DNA from: Sinonovacula constricta
Taxonomy: Eukaryota; Mollusca; Bivalvia; Cardiida; Solecurtidae
Direction: 5' to 3'
DNA length: 64,000 nt
Assembly: GCA_007844125.1 (NCBI GenBank)
Contig: CM017560.1
Location: 552,401 to 616,400 of the forward strand
The notes beneath the pieces were generated by a model. That model was not told the origin of the DNA, searched no databases, and saw only the letters and a program-made list of their open reading frames with translations. Shown piece after piece: positions 24,101 through 35,279 of the stretch. The position numbers and the translations under genes were made by a program. Numbering within the stretch: position 1 is the stretch's first letter; the number at the start of each line of letters is the position of its first letter.

Positions 24101-25880
24101 TAGAGTTGCCAGCTTGGGACCCCCATGGTGTAGTGGTAGAGTTGCCAGCTTGAAACCCCCATGGTGTAGTGGTAGAGTTGCCAGCTTGAAACCCCCATGG
24201 TGTAGTGGTAGAGTTGCCAGCTTGAAACCCCCATGGTGTAGTGGTAGAGTTGCCAGCTTGGGACCCCCATGGTGTAGTGGTAGAGTTGCCAGCTTGGGAC
24301 CCCCATGGTGTAGTGGTAGAGTTGCCAGCTTGAAACCCCCATGGTGTAGTGGTAGAGTTGCCAGCTTGGGACCCCCATGGTGTAGTGGTAGAGTTGCCAG
24401 CTTGAAACCCCCATGGTGTAGTGGTAGAGTTGCCAGCTTGGGACCCCCATGGTGTAGTGGTAGAGTTACCAGCTTGAAACCCCCATGGTGTAGTGGTAGA
24501 GTTGCCAGCTTGGGACCCCCATGGTGTAGTGGTAGAGTTGCCAGCTTGGGACCCCCATGGTGTAGTGGTAGAGTTGCCAGCTTGAAACCCCCATGGTGTA
24601 GTGGTAGAGTTGCCAGCTTGGGACCCCCATGGTGTAGTGGTAGAGTTGCCAGCTTGAAACCCCCATGGTGTAGTGGTAGAGTTGCCAGCTTGGGACCCCC
24701 ATGGTGTAGTGGTAGAGTTGCCAGCTTGGGACCCCCATGGTGTAGTGGTAGAGTTGCCAGCTTGAAACCCCCATGGTGTAGTGGTAGAGTTGCCAGCTTG
24801 AAACCCCCATGGTGTAGTGGTAGAGTTGCCAGCTTGGGACCCCCATGGTGTAGTGGTAGAGTTGCCAGCTTGGGACCCCCATGGTGTAGTGGTAGAGTTG
24901 CCAGCTTGGGACCCCCATGGTGTAGTGGTAGAGTTGTCAGCTTGGGACCCCCATGGTGTAGTGGTGGAGTTGCCAGCTTGAAACCCCCATGGTGTAGTGG
25001 TAGAGTTGCCAGCTTGGGACCCCCATGGTGTAGTGGTAGAGTTGCCAGCTTGGGACCCCCATGGTGTAGTGGTGGAGTTGCCAGCTTGGGACCCCCATGG
25101 TGTAGTCGTAGAGTTGCCAGCTTGGGACCCCCATGGTGTAGTGGTAGAGTTGCCAGCTTGGGACCCCCATGGTGTAGTGGTAGAGTTGCCAGCTTGGGAC
25201 CCCCATGGTTTAGTGATAGAGTTGCCAGCTTGGGACCCACATGGTGTAGTGGTGGAGTTGCCAGCTTGGGACCCCCATGGTGTAGTGGTGGAGTTGCCAG
25301 CTTGAAACCCCCATGGTGTAGTGGTAGAGTTGCCAGCTTGGGACCCCCATGGTGTAGTGGTAGAGTTGCCAGCTTGGGACCCCCATGGTGTAGTGGTAGA
25401 GTTGCCAGCTTGAAACCCCCATGGTGTAGTGGTAGAGTTGCCAGCTTGGGACCCCCATGGTGTAGTGTTGGAGTTGCCAGCTTGGGACCCCCATGGTTTA
25501 GTGATAGAGTTGCCAGCTTGGGACCCCCATGGTGTAGTGGTGGAGTTGCCAGCTTGGGACCCCCATGGTGTAGTGGTAGAGTTGCCAGCTTGGGACCCTT
25601 ATGGTGTAGTGGTGGAGTTGCCAACTTTGGACCCCCATGGTTTAGTGGTAGAGTTGCCAGCTTGGGACCCCCATGGTGTATCAGTAGAGTTACCAGCTTG
25701 GGACCCCCATGGTGTAGTGGTGGAGTTGCCAGCTTGGGACCCCCATGGTTTAGTGGTAGAGTTGCCAGCTTGGGACCCCCATGGTGTAGTGGTAGAGTTG
25801 CCAGCTTGGGACCCCCATGGTGTAGTGGTAGAGTTACCAGCTTGGGACCACATGGTTTAGTGGTAGAGTTGCCAGCTTGA
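21158..25880 (+). repeat. 36-bp satellite array in intron 4 (about 130 copies), derived from a SINE tRNA head
   Basis: About 4.7 kb of head-to-tail 36-bp units, typically ACCCCCATGGTGTAGTGGTA then GAGTTGCCAGCTTGGG. Variation is mostly at a few sites (GGG/AAA before CCCCC, GTGT/GTTT, GTGGTA/GTGGTG/GTGTTG). One unit at about 23940 is 35 bp. Rare markers (CAACTTTGG, TATCAGTAGAG) recur at intervals of 1980 and 1871 bp, so two super-repeats of about 2 kb make up the array. The period is divisible by 3 and stop-free in several frames, which yields repeat-only frames of 936 codons (plus) and 867 codons (minus). The unit aligns with the D-arm portion of the SINE at 40035-42175 and contains an A-box-like TGGTGTAGTGG. 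Confidence 0.96.
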
Positions 25881-26085
25881 AACTCCTCGGACTGCTTTTC
25901 CTCTCACAACGTGTTCTGGTCCTATTCAGGGTAAAGGACTTAATTTGTTTAGGTCTGACATGCAGTGTGCTGGCGGTTCTACCCAGACACATGTCTTTTG
26001 TCTTTGTCCATAAAAAGCTGGGCCTTGCTATAATGACCATAATTGACTGCTGTGATGTATTAAATAAGTATCAAAACTCATTAAA
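25881..26085 (+). repeat. SINE family A tail remaining at the end of the satellite
   Basis: Directly after the last unit come AACTCCTCGG, a degenerate T-arm region, GGGTAAAGGACTTAA, TGGCGGTTCTACCCAGACAC, a GTCTTTGTCCATAAAAAGCT segment and GCTATAATGACCATAA. The same order occurs at 41993-42160, so the array and this tail form one SINE whose head has been amplified. Confidence 0.75.
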
Positions 26086-26262
26086 ATATATCTGTATTTA
26101 AATAATTGATCTAGTCATTGGGACAAAGCATTTTTAAACTTAGTTTCTGTGCAAATATAAAGTTTGTATCATAAACTTTGTATACACATCTCTTACATCA
26201 GTGATATGTTTTTTGATAGATTTCCATCTTGTATACTGATGTGTTTATGCCCATTTCTACAG

Positions 26263-26329
26263 CTACAGCAGTGATTGTGAGATTGAGATCCAACTGAAGG
26301 GAATCAAGGCAGGCATCAAAGATCTGCAG
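26263..26329 (+). CDS. ESYT2: E-Syt exon 5: SMP domain
   Basis: A 67-nt exon (acceptor TTTCTACAG, donor GTAGAT) completes the Ile codon from exon 4 and reads YSSDCEIEIQLKGIKAGIKD then LQ in phase 0. It matches the SMP segment with the conserved GxCEI-type pattern. Its intron, 5.3 kb long, is almost all satellite. Confidence 0.93.
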
Positions 26330-27305
26330 GTAGATTACCCTTACAGTGTTAACATGCAACTTACCTTTTGCCAATGTTATAGTATTAATGCATAATGTGG
26401 CTATAAAAACTAACGAAACGGTTGTGATTACTTGTTGCTGTGGCTGCACTTTATATATTAAGTCCAGCTTACAAGGCTGATTATCATTAATTGGCCCAGT
26501 AAACAAAACAATGCAATGTCAGAGGCTAAATATGATGTTACAATTCAACAAAAATGGCTGAATGAAAATGCCATTAAATTCCTATCTAACTTTTTCCCCG
26601 GCAATGTTTTGATTTATATAAGCCAACTTAGAAGCATTTTTGTTTAACTTATTTTCTGACTGGAAAGGTAACCTCTTAATTACACAATATGTATTAAAAA
26701 CATGATATACTTCGGAGCATGGCTAGCACTTTGCCAACTGGCCAATTAACTGTAATGTACTGCTTGACTCCCTCCAGACAACATTACAAGGTACACTGGT
26801 GTCCTTGTGTGGTTCTACCTATAATACTTGGAAGTAGTCACAGTTATTGTTCCATGTGCCTATAAAAAGAAACCAAATGAAACTTTAACTCATCTAGTCT
26901 AGAAAAATGTAAATCTTTTCTAAAACTGTAGACCTTGGGTTCAGTCAGGAGGTATGTGATTTCATAAGCAAAATTTAATTAACTTATTGCTAACATGCTT
27001 TTCTAATAGAAGTTGTAGTCATGTTGGAATTTATTACTTATCTTTATTGATGATGAATGCAGACATAAATACATGAAATCCCATTTCCATGATGAGGATA
27101 AAATTAATTTATTTATGGAAAAAAAAAAGAAAGAAATATTTGTCTAACTGCAGGTTTATCTATATCTATGAAATTTGTGCTCCTATGAAATTTATACTCC
27201 AAACATATATCTTCAAATGGTCTTTGGTCTTTGTTAGGTAAAAGACTGAATAATCATATTAAAATTAAAGCACACTGTAATAATTTTTGTTTACTATCCA
27301 TCCAG
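26330..27305 (+). other. E-Syt intron 5
   Basis: 976 bp, AT-rich, with a poly-A stretch near 27118; no gene or clear repeat family seen. Confidence 0.7.
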
Positions 27306-27395
27306 CTACATGGCACACTGCGTGTGATCTTCAAACCCCTACTGGGCAGGATGCCCCTCTTTGGGGGCTTGAGTGTCTTCTTTCTCAACAACCCT
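27306..27395 (+). CDS. ESYT2: E-Syt exon 6: SMP domain
   Basis: A 90-nt phase-0 exon (acceptor CATCCAG, donor GTAAGT) reads LHGTLRVIFKPLLGRMPLFG followed by GLSVFFLNNP. The G-T-x-R-V-I-x-x-P-L pattern and the FFLxxP end are characteristic of the SMP core. Confidence 0.95.
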
Positions 27396-27608
27396 GTAAG
27401 TAATTTTGTGTTGTTTTTATAAGATTATTTATAAAAAAAATAGTTTTATTTAGAATTACATGTGGGTAATTTTCTTGCAAAGTATCAATAAAAATTATGG
27501 TCTGTTTTCTGAAAGAAAGAAAAAAATCATCTTGATAGTGTTCACGTGACAAACTTGTTGCATAGTTGCCTTTCAATGCATCAATAAGATATTTTTTTTA
27601 TATTTCAG

Positions 27609-27664
27609 AATATAAACTTTAACTTGACAAGTCTAGCAAATGCTCTGGATCTTCCAGGCTTAAA
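27609..27664 (+). CDS. ESYT2: E-Syt exon 7: SMP domain
   Basis: A 56-nt exon (acceptor ATATTTCAG, donor GTAAGT) reads NINFNLTSLANALDLPGL plus two bases of an Asn codon. It matches the E-Syt motif with xxLxNxLDxPGLN. Confidence 0.94.
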
Positions 27665-30585
27665 GTAAGTATTTGTTTAAATGTTGCTTCTCTACAGGGA
27701 ATCACCTGTTTACCGTTGTAAAATGTGTTTGCAATTAACTTCACATTGACATAGTTATTATGAGTCTTTTATGGTGTGTTATGTTTAAAATGTAAAATGT
27801 TCTTACCACTCTTTGATATTTTTTATGACACATTTCTGGTACACATTAAAAGAAATTACTTTGTAATTCTTGTATGAACCTTTGCTGGATAAGATTATTT
27901 ATGCAGCACCCATTACCAAGCTCTTAGCATCATTTACTTGTAACTCGCCAATCCTTCTCCACATGGGTTTAGGTCAAAGTTATGGCAAGAGCTTACATGT
28001 GGGGAGGTCTGGGGTCTTCCTTCATGGTTACTTGTTGGTATGTTGATGCTATTTAACAAAAACAAAAATCAGTAAAATAGTGAACTTAATGCACATAAAT
28101 TAGCACCATATTTATGAAGTTAATATTTATTTGTTAACTTACAATGTCATGTATCATTTGACTACCTAATTCATTTTTAGCTCACCTGATCGCGTCGTCT
28201 GTCGTTCGTCGTCAACATTTTAGCTTGTGAACACACTAGAGGCCACAAATTTTATCCAATCTTCATCAAACTTGGTCAGAATGTTTGTCTGCATGAAATC
28301 TTGAATGAGTTCATTATTGGGTCACCTGGGGTCAAAAAGTAGGTCACTAGGTAAAATTTTAGGAAAAACTTGTGAACACACTAGAGACCACATTTATAGA
28401 CCAATCTTCACCAAACTTGGTCAGAATGTTTGTCTGCATAAAATTTTGGATGAGTTTGTAACTGGGACACGTGGGGTCAAAAAAGAGGTCACTAGGTCAA
28501 ATCTTAGAAAAAGCTTGTGAACACACTGGAGGCCCAATTTATAGGCCAATCTTGGATGAGTTCGTTATTGGGTCACGTGGGTTAAAAAAGTAGGTCTCTA
28601 GGTAAAATTATAGGAAAAAAAAGCTTGTGAACGTACTAGAGACCACATTTATAGCCCAATCTTCACCAAACATGGTCAGAATGTTTGTCTGCATGAAATC
28701 TTGGAGGAGTTCGTAATTGGGTCACATGGGGTCAAAAAGTAGGTCACTAGGTCAAATCTTTAAAAACTTGAAATCCTGGATGAGTTCGTTATAGGGTCAT
28801 GTGGGGTCAAAATGTAGGTCACTATGTTGCATTTTAGAAAAACCTTGTGAAAACACTTAAGAGGCTACATTGATGGCCCAGTTTTCACCAAACTTGACAC
28901 GCATGTTTGCCAGTATAAAATCCGACATATGTTTTGAAGTGAGTCATGTGGATTCAGTAGGTTACTTGGTAAAATTCTAGAAAATGTTATCAACCCAGTG
29001 GCCACACTAATGGTCCAATCTTCACCAAAGATTTCTAAAGTTTGTGAACACACTAGAGGTCCCATTTATAGGTCAATCTTCATCAAACTTGGTCAGAATG
29101 TTTGTCTACATGAAATCCTGGATGAGTTCGTTATTGGGTCATGTGGGGTCAAAATGTAAGTCACTATGTTACATTTTAGAAAAAACCTTGTGAAAACACT
29201 TAAGAGGCTACATTGATGGCCCAGTTTTCACCAAACTTGACACACATTTTTGCCAGTATAAAATCCTACATATGTTTTGAAGTGTGTCATGTGGATTCAG
29301 TAGGTTACTTGGTAAAATTCTAGAAAATGTTATCAACCCAGTGGCCACACTAATGGTCCAATCTTCACCAAAGATTTCTAAAGTTTGTGAACACACTAGA
29401 GGTCCCATTTATAGGTCAATCTTCTTCAAACTTGGTCAGAATGTTTGTCTACATGAAATCCTGGATGAGTTCGTTATTGGGTCATGTGGGGTCAAAATGT
29501 AGGTCACTATGTTACATTTTAGAAAAACCTTGTGAAAACACTTAAGAGGCTACATTGATGGCCCAGTTTTCACCAAACTTGACACGCATGTTTGCCAGTA
29601 TAAAATCCTACATATGTTTTGAAGTGAATCATGTGGATTCAGTAGGTTACTTGGTAAAATTCTGGAAAATGTTATCAACCCAGTGGCCACACTAATGGTC
29701 CAATCTTCACCAAAGATTTCTAAAGTAAATAACTCCTAATTACTTGATGCCAGATTTGAGCCTACTTAAAGCCTGTGTCATCAGGTGAGCGATTAAGGGC
29801 CATCATGGCCCTCTTGTTTAATATCCTTGTTAATTTTGCTTGTCTAGGGAATTAAATTGACTACTATGCCATGAGTTTGTTTCTATTTTGGAATATAGGT
29901 ATCTTATTGTGGGACAAAAATGCAGAGCATATAAACTTTTGGCCAAAAAAAATATCAAAAACTGAAAAATTAAAAACAGCAATAACATACTTGTGAACTC
30001 TCCCACTTGTGGAGGGAGACACCCACTTTAAGGTTCAAAATTAGTTGAAAATAAGGGATGTTTTACAGGTTTTCAGAAATCTCCCTACTTTGAAACAGAT
30101 ACTTCCTTCTTTGAATATATGAAAATATCAAATCTCACACTTTGTAAGTAAACTCTCCCACCTTGGCTGCATAAATGGTTCACATGTATACTATAGAATA
30201 AGGAAGCTGAAGCAAAGCAGGTAGGAGCAGGGGATTGAAGCAAAGGTTTCATACATAGATGTATGTGTATACAGCGAACCCAAAGTAACTTTTTTAAACA
30301 TATTTTGACCCTTTATTTTATAGATTTTTACAATGATGTTTTTTTAAAACATCAATTCCATAGATTGTGCTTACAGCCATACTGAATGCATTTTTCTCAT
30401 GGGAGCATGCCAGACCTCCATAGCACAAGGATGCCTTTACTTTTGTTTCTAGCCATGCTATGCCCCGAAAAAAAAAAATGTGCGTGCATTTTTCACTGTC
30501 CAATCTCCAATAAAGAAGGACTTTTGTTTTTGCATTAACCCCATGTTTTTGTATTAAATAAGTGTATTTTCTTCCCCATCTCCAG
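27665..30585 (+). other. E-Syt intron 7
   Basis: 2.9 kb, more than half of it the inverted-repeat element at 28180-29819. The rest is AT-rich with no gene seen. Confidence 0.75.
28180..29819 (+). mobile_element. Non-autonomous inverted-repeat element with internal tandem repeats
   Basis: The left end (TAGCTCACCTGATCG) and the right region (ATCAGGTGAGCGATT, followed by GGGCCATCATGGCCCTCTTG) carry short inverted repeats GCTCACCTGAT/ATCAGGTGAGC. Inside are many copies of a unit with CTTGTGAACACACTAGAG, CTTCACCAAACTTGGTCAGA and GGGTCA..TGGGGTCAAAA. The right half has three larger copies with a period of about 342 bp (the string GAGGCTACATTGATGGCCCA at about 28861, 29203 and 29545). Repeats with these ends are common in mollusc genomes to my knowledge. 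The small ORFs in it (KLGQNVCLHEILDE type) are repeat translation, not genes. Confidence 0.75.
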
Positions 30586-30706
30586 TGACATGTTGTTGAC
30601 GATTATCCAGGAGAACATAGCCAACATCATGGTGCTGCCCAACAGAATTGTCATTCAGATGGCTCAGGGACTGGAAATCAGTCGCCTAAGATATCCTCAA
30701 CCTCAC
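30586..30706 (+). CDS. ESYT2: E-Syt exon 8: end of SMP domain
   Basis: A 121-nt exon (acceptor CATCTCCAG, donor GTATGT) completes Asn and reads DMLLTIIQENIANIMVLPNR, then IVIQMAQGLEISRLRYPQPH, phase 0 at its end. VLPNRIxxxM and LRxPxP close the SMP domain just before C2A. Confidence 0.95.
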
Positions 30707-32533
30707 GTATGTTTATACCTATAAAAATACTTTTCTGTTAATACCCCTGTTAATATGTTGAGACCAAATAGGAGTAGGGATAAGCATTGCAAAAAATTTT
30801 GTGTAAAAATAGTCTAGCAGCATGTCAAATTGGGTTAAACAAATTTTAACACAAAAATATCATTGAGAGTTAACACAGTAAGAGTAGCTTTAAGCGTTGA
30901 AACCTTTAATTACTTAGTTTTGATACAAAATAAAGTCAGGGCAGAAGAGAGCATTAGAAGTCATCATTCAAAAGGACGAAAACTAATACTTAAAGTTACC
31001 GCTATGAACATCATATTGATTATATAAATAACATGATGTCCAGGCTGAAACACTGATCGTCAAAGCAGTCAGACAACTATATGTGACTATCAGCAAATTC
31101 ATAATATGTATTCAAAGTTAAATATCTAAACTTGCCATTGATATAGGCTTTAGAGAAACAAAATTATGTTATATACATGTACAATATAATTGCAATGCTT
31201 CACTTGTCCATTCTTGATAAGATGACACAGTCCCATGAATCAATATAAAATAAAGCACTTAATTACATTGCCAGCTCTCAAATGCAGAATATGGACACTT
31301 GACAGCATGTTTTCACATGTGTTTTCTTTGACCACAGCTATCCCATTTCCTTAACTAAATCATCAATCAAGTTTGGGACAAACAGGAAGCACCCTTCCCT
31401 CTTCTGAATGCTGAAGTACTGGGATAACTGATGCCATGCACATCTCTGTACTTCAGCATTTCTCATTGACAATAGCAGTTATATCTGGCTTCTTCACAGC
31501 TTAAGGTTGACATGGCATGGAGTATATTAGGCCTAGACATAAATGGAACAGATTTGAAATGAAGATCATAATCTGTATATGCCATCGAGGACAAGATAGA
31601 GGACTGCAATTTTGACAATATTGAGACAGTTGGCACTGTGTTAACTTAAGTCCCTATGTTACCCTAGCCATACAACCATCTCACGCTTAATGGCTGTGGA
31701 ATGACAACATGCTGTGTAAAATGAGTAGCCAACGAATACATATATGTACAGACTGTTTCTTGTCACATGATGTTTTTATGCTATCATTTGGATAAACATG
31801 TTTCTTATAGTCAATATGCATACAATCATCTAATTGTAAATCTACCATATCTTGACTAAACATCTAACAATGTTTCATGTACGACACATTGATGGTCGAT
31901 AGCAGTGCCTTAGAGGCATATTCTGGGTTAACATATTATACATTTGTACCAACGTTTTGGCAGACCCATTGGATATTCACTGTATTGAGATTCGACTGTA
32001 CATTGGTAAATATACAGATTCTTATAAATGAGTCATGCCATCTTCGTGTCCATCTAACCCAAAAGGTGTCTACAAGCTTACTTAACAGGTTTTGTATATT
32101 TTACGTGACAATTAATGGTCAGTTTTTCTAATTTTTATCACACAATTTTTTTACTTTGTAGGAAATGCCTTAGAACCAGATTGCTAACTGAAAAGTCAGT
32201 CATATTTGGTGGTTGAGGGCTTCACTGCAAATAGCAACTCTTACTGGTGTTCTAGTGGTAATCTAATTAAAAAAACAAATCAGAAAATATCACCTTGTTA
32301 CTTCTATGCTTATGTTAGACTGTTTTTCCAAATAAGTAGTAATCTTTTGAAGGTAAACCCAGATATTTGCATTCATGATGTCATGTAGTGAAAGACTTTT
32401 AGCTTGATATCATAACAAGGTAAGATCAGATAAATAAAGAAGTTGTCTGAAAAATGCATGAAACTAAACCTTAATGTAGCTCCTTACAGAGTCCTCATGT
32501 GTTACTAACAAACATTCTGTAAATTTCTTGCAG
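30707..32533 (+). other. E-Syt intron 8
   Basis: 1.8 kb, AT-rich; small frames at 31877-32131 and 32206-32388 show no family features. Nothing else recognised. Confidence 0.65.
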
Positions 32534-32633
32534 GGAGTGTTGAGGATCCATGTGTTGGGGGCCAAGGAGCTGGAGAAGGCTGACATCAGTGTTATGGGCA
32601 AGGGCAAGTCAGACCCCTATGCTGTCATCAGAT
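32534..32633 (+). CDS. ESYT2: E-Syt exon 9: first half of C2A, Ca2+-binding loop 1
   Basis: A 100-nt exon (acceptor TTTCTTGCAG, donor GTATGT) reads GVLRIHVLGAKELEKADISV, then MGKGKSDPYAVIR, plus one base of the next codon. KGKSDPYxxIR is the C2A signature of E-Syts; its Asp residues belong to the Ca2+-binding loops. Confidence 0.95.
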
Positions 32634-32862
32634 GTATGTATGATACAATCACCATCAATCATTGGAACTCATTCAGAGGGATTTGCCATCGAGACTAGAA
32701 TAGGGATGGGCATAAGCAAAATAATTTTGTTTGGTTTTAAGGTTTAATAGTTTTTATTTCACCAAAATCATATTTTGAAATGAGATCAGAAATTTAAGCA
32801 TTTAAGTCTTATTTCTATTGTGATGATAAGATTATTTTAACCATATTTATTTTTCTTAATGT

Positions 32863-34528
32863 TACACTGGAAGCCCTGGTGAAATTTATATTTTCTATGA
32901 TATGAAACATTGGGAGTCCTGTTATATATGCTATATGTTACAGTGGAAGCCCTGTTATATATGTTATATGTTACAGTGGGAACCCTGATTAAATTTATAT
33001 ATGCTATGATATGCAACATTGAAGCCCAGTTATGTATGCTATCTTGCCCTGGGAGCCGTGTTATATATGCTATGATATATAAAATTGGGAGCCCTGTTAT
33101 ATGCTATGATATGTTACATTGGGAGCCCTGTTATATATGTTATGTGTTACAGTGGGAGCCCATTTATGTATGCTATAATATGTTACAGTGGGAGCCCTGT
33201 TATATTTGCTATAATATTTTACAGTGGGAGCCCTGTTATATTTGCTATAATATGTTATAGTGGAAGCCCTGTTATATTTGCTATAATATGTTATAGTGGG
33301 AGCCCTGTTATATTTGCTATAATATGTTATAGTGGGAGCCCTGTTATATTTGCTATAATATGTTATAGTGGGAGCCCTGTTATATTTGCTATAATATGTT
33401 ATAGTGGGAGCCCTGTTATATTTGCTATAATATGTTATAGTGGAAGCCCTGTTATATTTGCTATAATATGTTATAGTGGGAGCCCTGTTATATTTGCTAT
33501 AATATGTTATAGTGGGAGCCCTGTTATATTTGCTATAATATGTTATAGTGGGAGCCCTGTTATATTTGCTATAATATGTTATAGTTGGAGCCCTGTTATA
33601 TTTGCTATAATATGTTACAGTGGGAGCCCTGTTATATTTGCTATAATATGTTATAGTGGGAGCCCTGTTATATTTGCTATAATATGTTATAGTGGAAGCC
33701 CTGTTATATTTGCTATAATATGTTACAGTGGAAGCCCTGTTATATTTGCTATAATATGTTACAGTGGGAGCCCTGTTATATTTGCTGTAATATGTTACAG
33801 TGGGAGCCCTGTTATATTTGCTATAATATGTTACAGTGGGAGCCCTGTTATATTTGCTATATGTTATAAAGGGAGCCCTGTTATATTTGCTATAATATGT
33901 TACAGTGGGAGCCAATTTATGTATGCTGTAATATGTTACAGTGGGAGCCCTGTTATATTTGCTATAATATGTTACAGTGGGAGCCCTGTTATATTTGCTA
34001 TAATATGTTATAGTGGGAGCCCTGTTATATTTGCTATAATATGTTATAGTGGAAGCCCTGTTATATTTGCTATAATATGTTATAGTGGGAGCCCTGTTAT
34101 ATTTGCTGTAATATGTTACAGTGGGAGCCCTGTTATATTTGCTATAATATGTTATAGTGGGAGCCCTGTTATATTTGCTATAATATGTTATAGTGGAAGC
34201 CCTGTTATATTTGCTATAATATGTTATAGTGGGAGCCCTGTTATATTTGCTATAATATGTTATAGTGGAAGCCCTGTTATATTTGCTATAATATGTTATA
34301 GTGGGAGCCCTGTTATATTTGCTGTAATATGTTACAGTGGGAGCCCTGTTATATTTGCTATAATATGTTATAGTGGGAGCCCTCTTATATTTGCTATAAT
34401 ATGTTATAGTGGAAGCCCTGTTATATTTGCTATAATATGTTATAGTGGAAGCCCTGTTATATTTGCTATAATATGTTATAGTGGAAGCCCTGTTATATTT
34501 GCTATAATATGTTACAGTGGGAGCCCTG
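32863..34528 (+). repeat. 36-bp array in intron 9 that repeats the exon 10 acceptor and exon start
   Basis: About 40 regular 36-bp units (33180-34528), preceded by degenerate ones from about 32863. Each has the order TATAATATGTTA(T/C)AG, TGGGAGCCCTG (or TGGAAG), TTATATTTGC. The last unit runs straight into exon 10: its TTACAG is the acceptor and TGGGAGCCCTG is the first 11 bases of the exon. The array is open on both strands (499 codons plus, 479 minus) because 36 is divisible by 3; these frames are not genes. Confidence 0.95.
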
Positions 34529-34575
34529 AAATTCAAGACTCACGTTATCAACAACAACCTTACACACTGTGGCAT
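34518..34575 (+). CDS. ESYT2: E-Syt exon 10: C2A middle, with damaged 3' half
   Basis: After acceptor GTTACAG the two first bases complete a Leu codon from exon 9, giving RLGALKFKTHVINNNL, which aligns without gaps to the C2A segment after SDPYxxIR in vertebrate ESYT2. The family then needs an N-P-x-W-N-E-type motif and a few more residues before the Ala codon that starts exon 11. The sequence instead shifts frame after INNNL (at about 34562): with one extra base a Trp would follow at the expected place, but about four residues and a proper donor are still missing; only GTTACA at 34576 is available. Either the exon is damaged in this haplotype, or there is an assembly or read error beside the tandem array, or a functional copy lies elsewhere. 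The end given is approximate. Confidence 0.62.
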
Positions 34576-35279
34576 GTTACATGAAAATCAATCCCTTACT
34601 TAATTCTTATGGATATTTTTTAAATCTTAGATGCTAAAAACTCTTTATGACAAAGAAAAACATACTATTTATGATCAGTCTTTTTTTTACAGAATAGTTG
34701 TGGAAGAATCAAATTTTAATTTGTGTTATATTGCAATGTTTTAAGAACATGTTATAAAATGCATTGATCATAATATTTTTATATGAATAAGTTTAATCTC
34801 AATTAATTGACTTCAGTCTTATAGAGATAGTGTAAGAACTAATTAACAACCTGAAATGTTGTCAAGATAATGTGACGGAGTATGGAATTATATTTTATGC
34901 TGTTTAGATTGTTGTTGAGATTTTTTAACAAAATCTGGGTGCCCCTGATCAATCTTATAGTCTCACAAACATAACTGCCTGGCCCATCACTGATAAATTT
35001 AGAGTCGCAGCACAGGCATGAACTTTCAAATGAGGAGGTCTTTCAGCTGACCTGTTGTGCATTCTTTAATCAATAAACTCTTGGCTCACTTTTAAGGAAT
35101 GATAATTGAATGTTGCCTGATGTCCTTATAATGTGTGCATAATGGTTCTCCCTGCACAGGGATGCACTCCATCATAATTAGCTAGTTGCAGCTTTAGCAA
35201 CGCTAATTGTGCTATTGGGGAATATATCACAACATTAGAAATATAAATCTACATTTTTTACTTTTAACCATATTTTTAG
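34576..35279 (+). other. E-Syt intron 10
   Basis: About 700 bp, AT-rich, with a weak plus-oriented SINE family A fragment near 35030-35070 (CAGCTGACCTGTTGTGC). I searched it by eye for a second, intact copy of exon 10 and found none. Confidence 0.5.

Noticed and set aside
21150..25880. Long frames of 936, 636, 867 and 581 codons as protein genes
   Set aside because: They consist only of 12-residue repeats from a 36-bp satellite within an intron, open on both strands.
21158..25880. CRISPR array
   Set aside because: Units are head to tail with no spacers, and the host is an intron-bearing animal genome.
33085..34584. 499- and 479-codon frames as a repeat protein
   Set aside because: Intronic 36-bp array; the only coding bases are the last few belonging to exon 10, in another frame.
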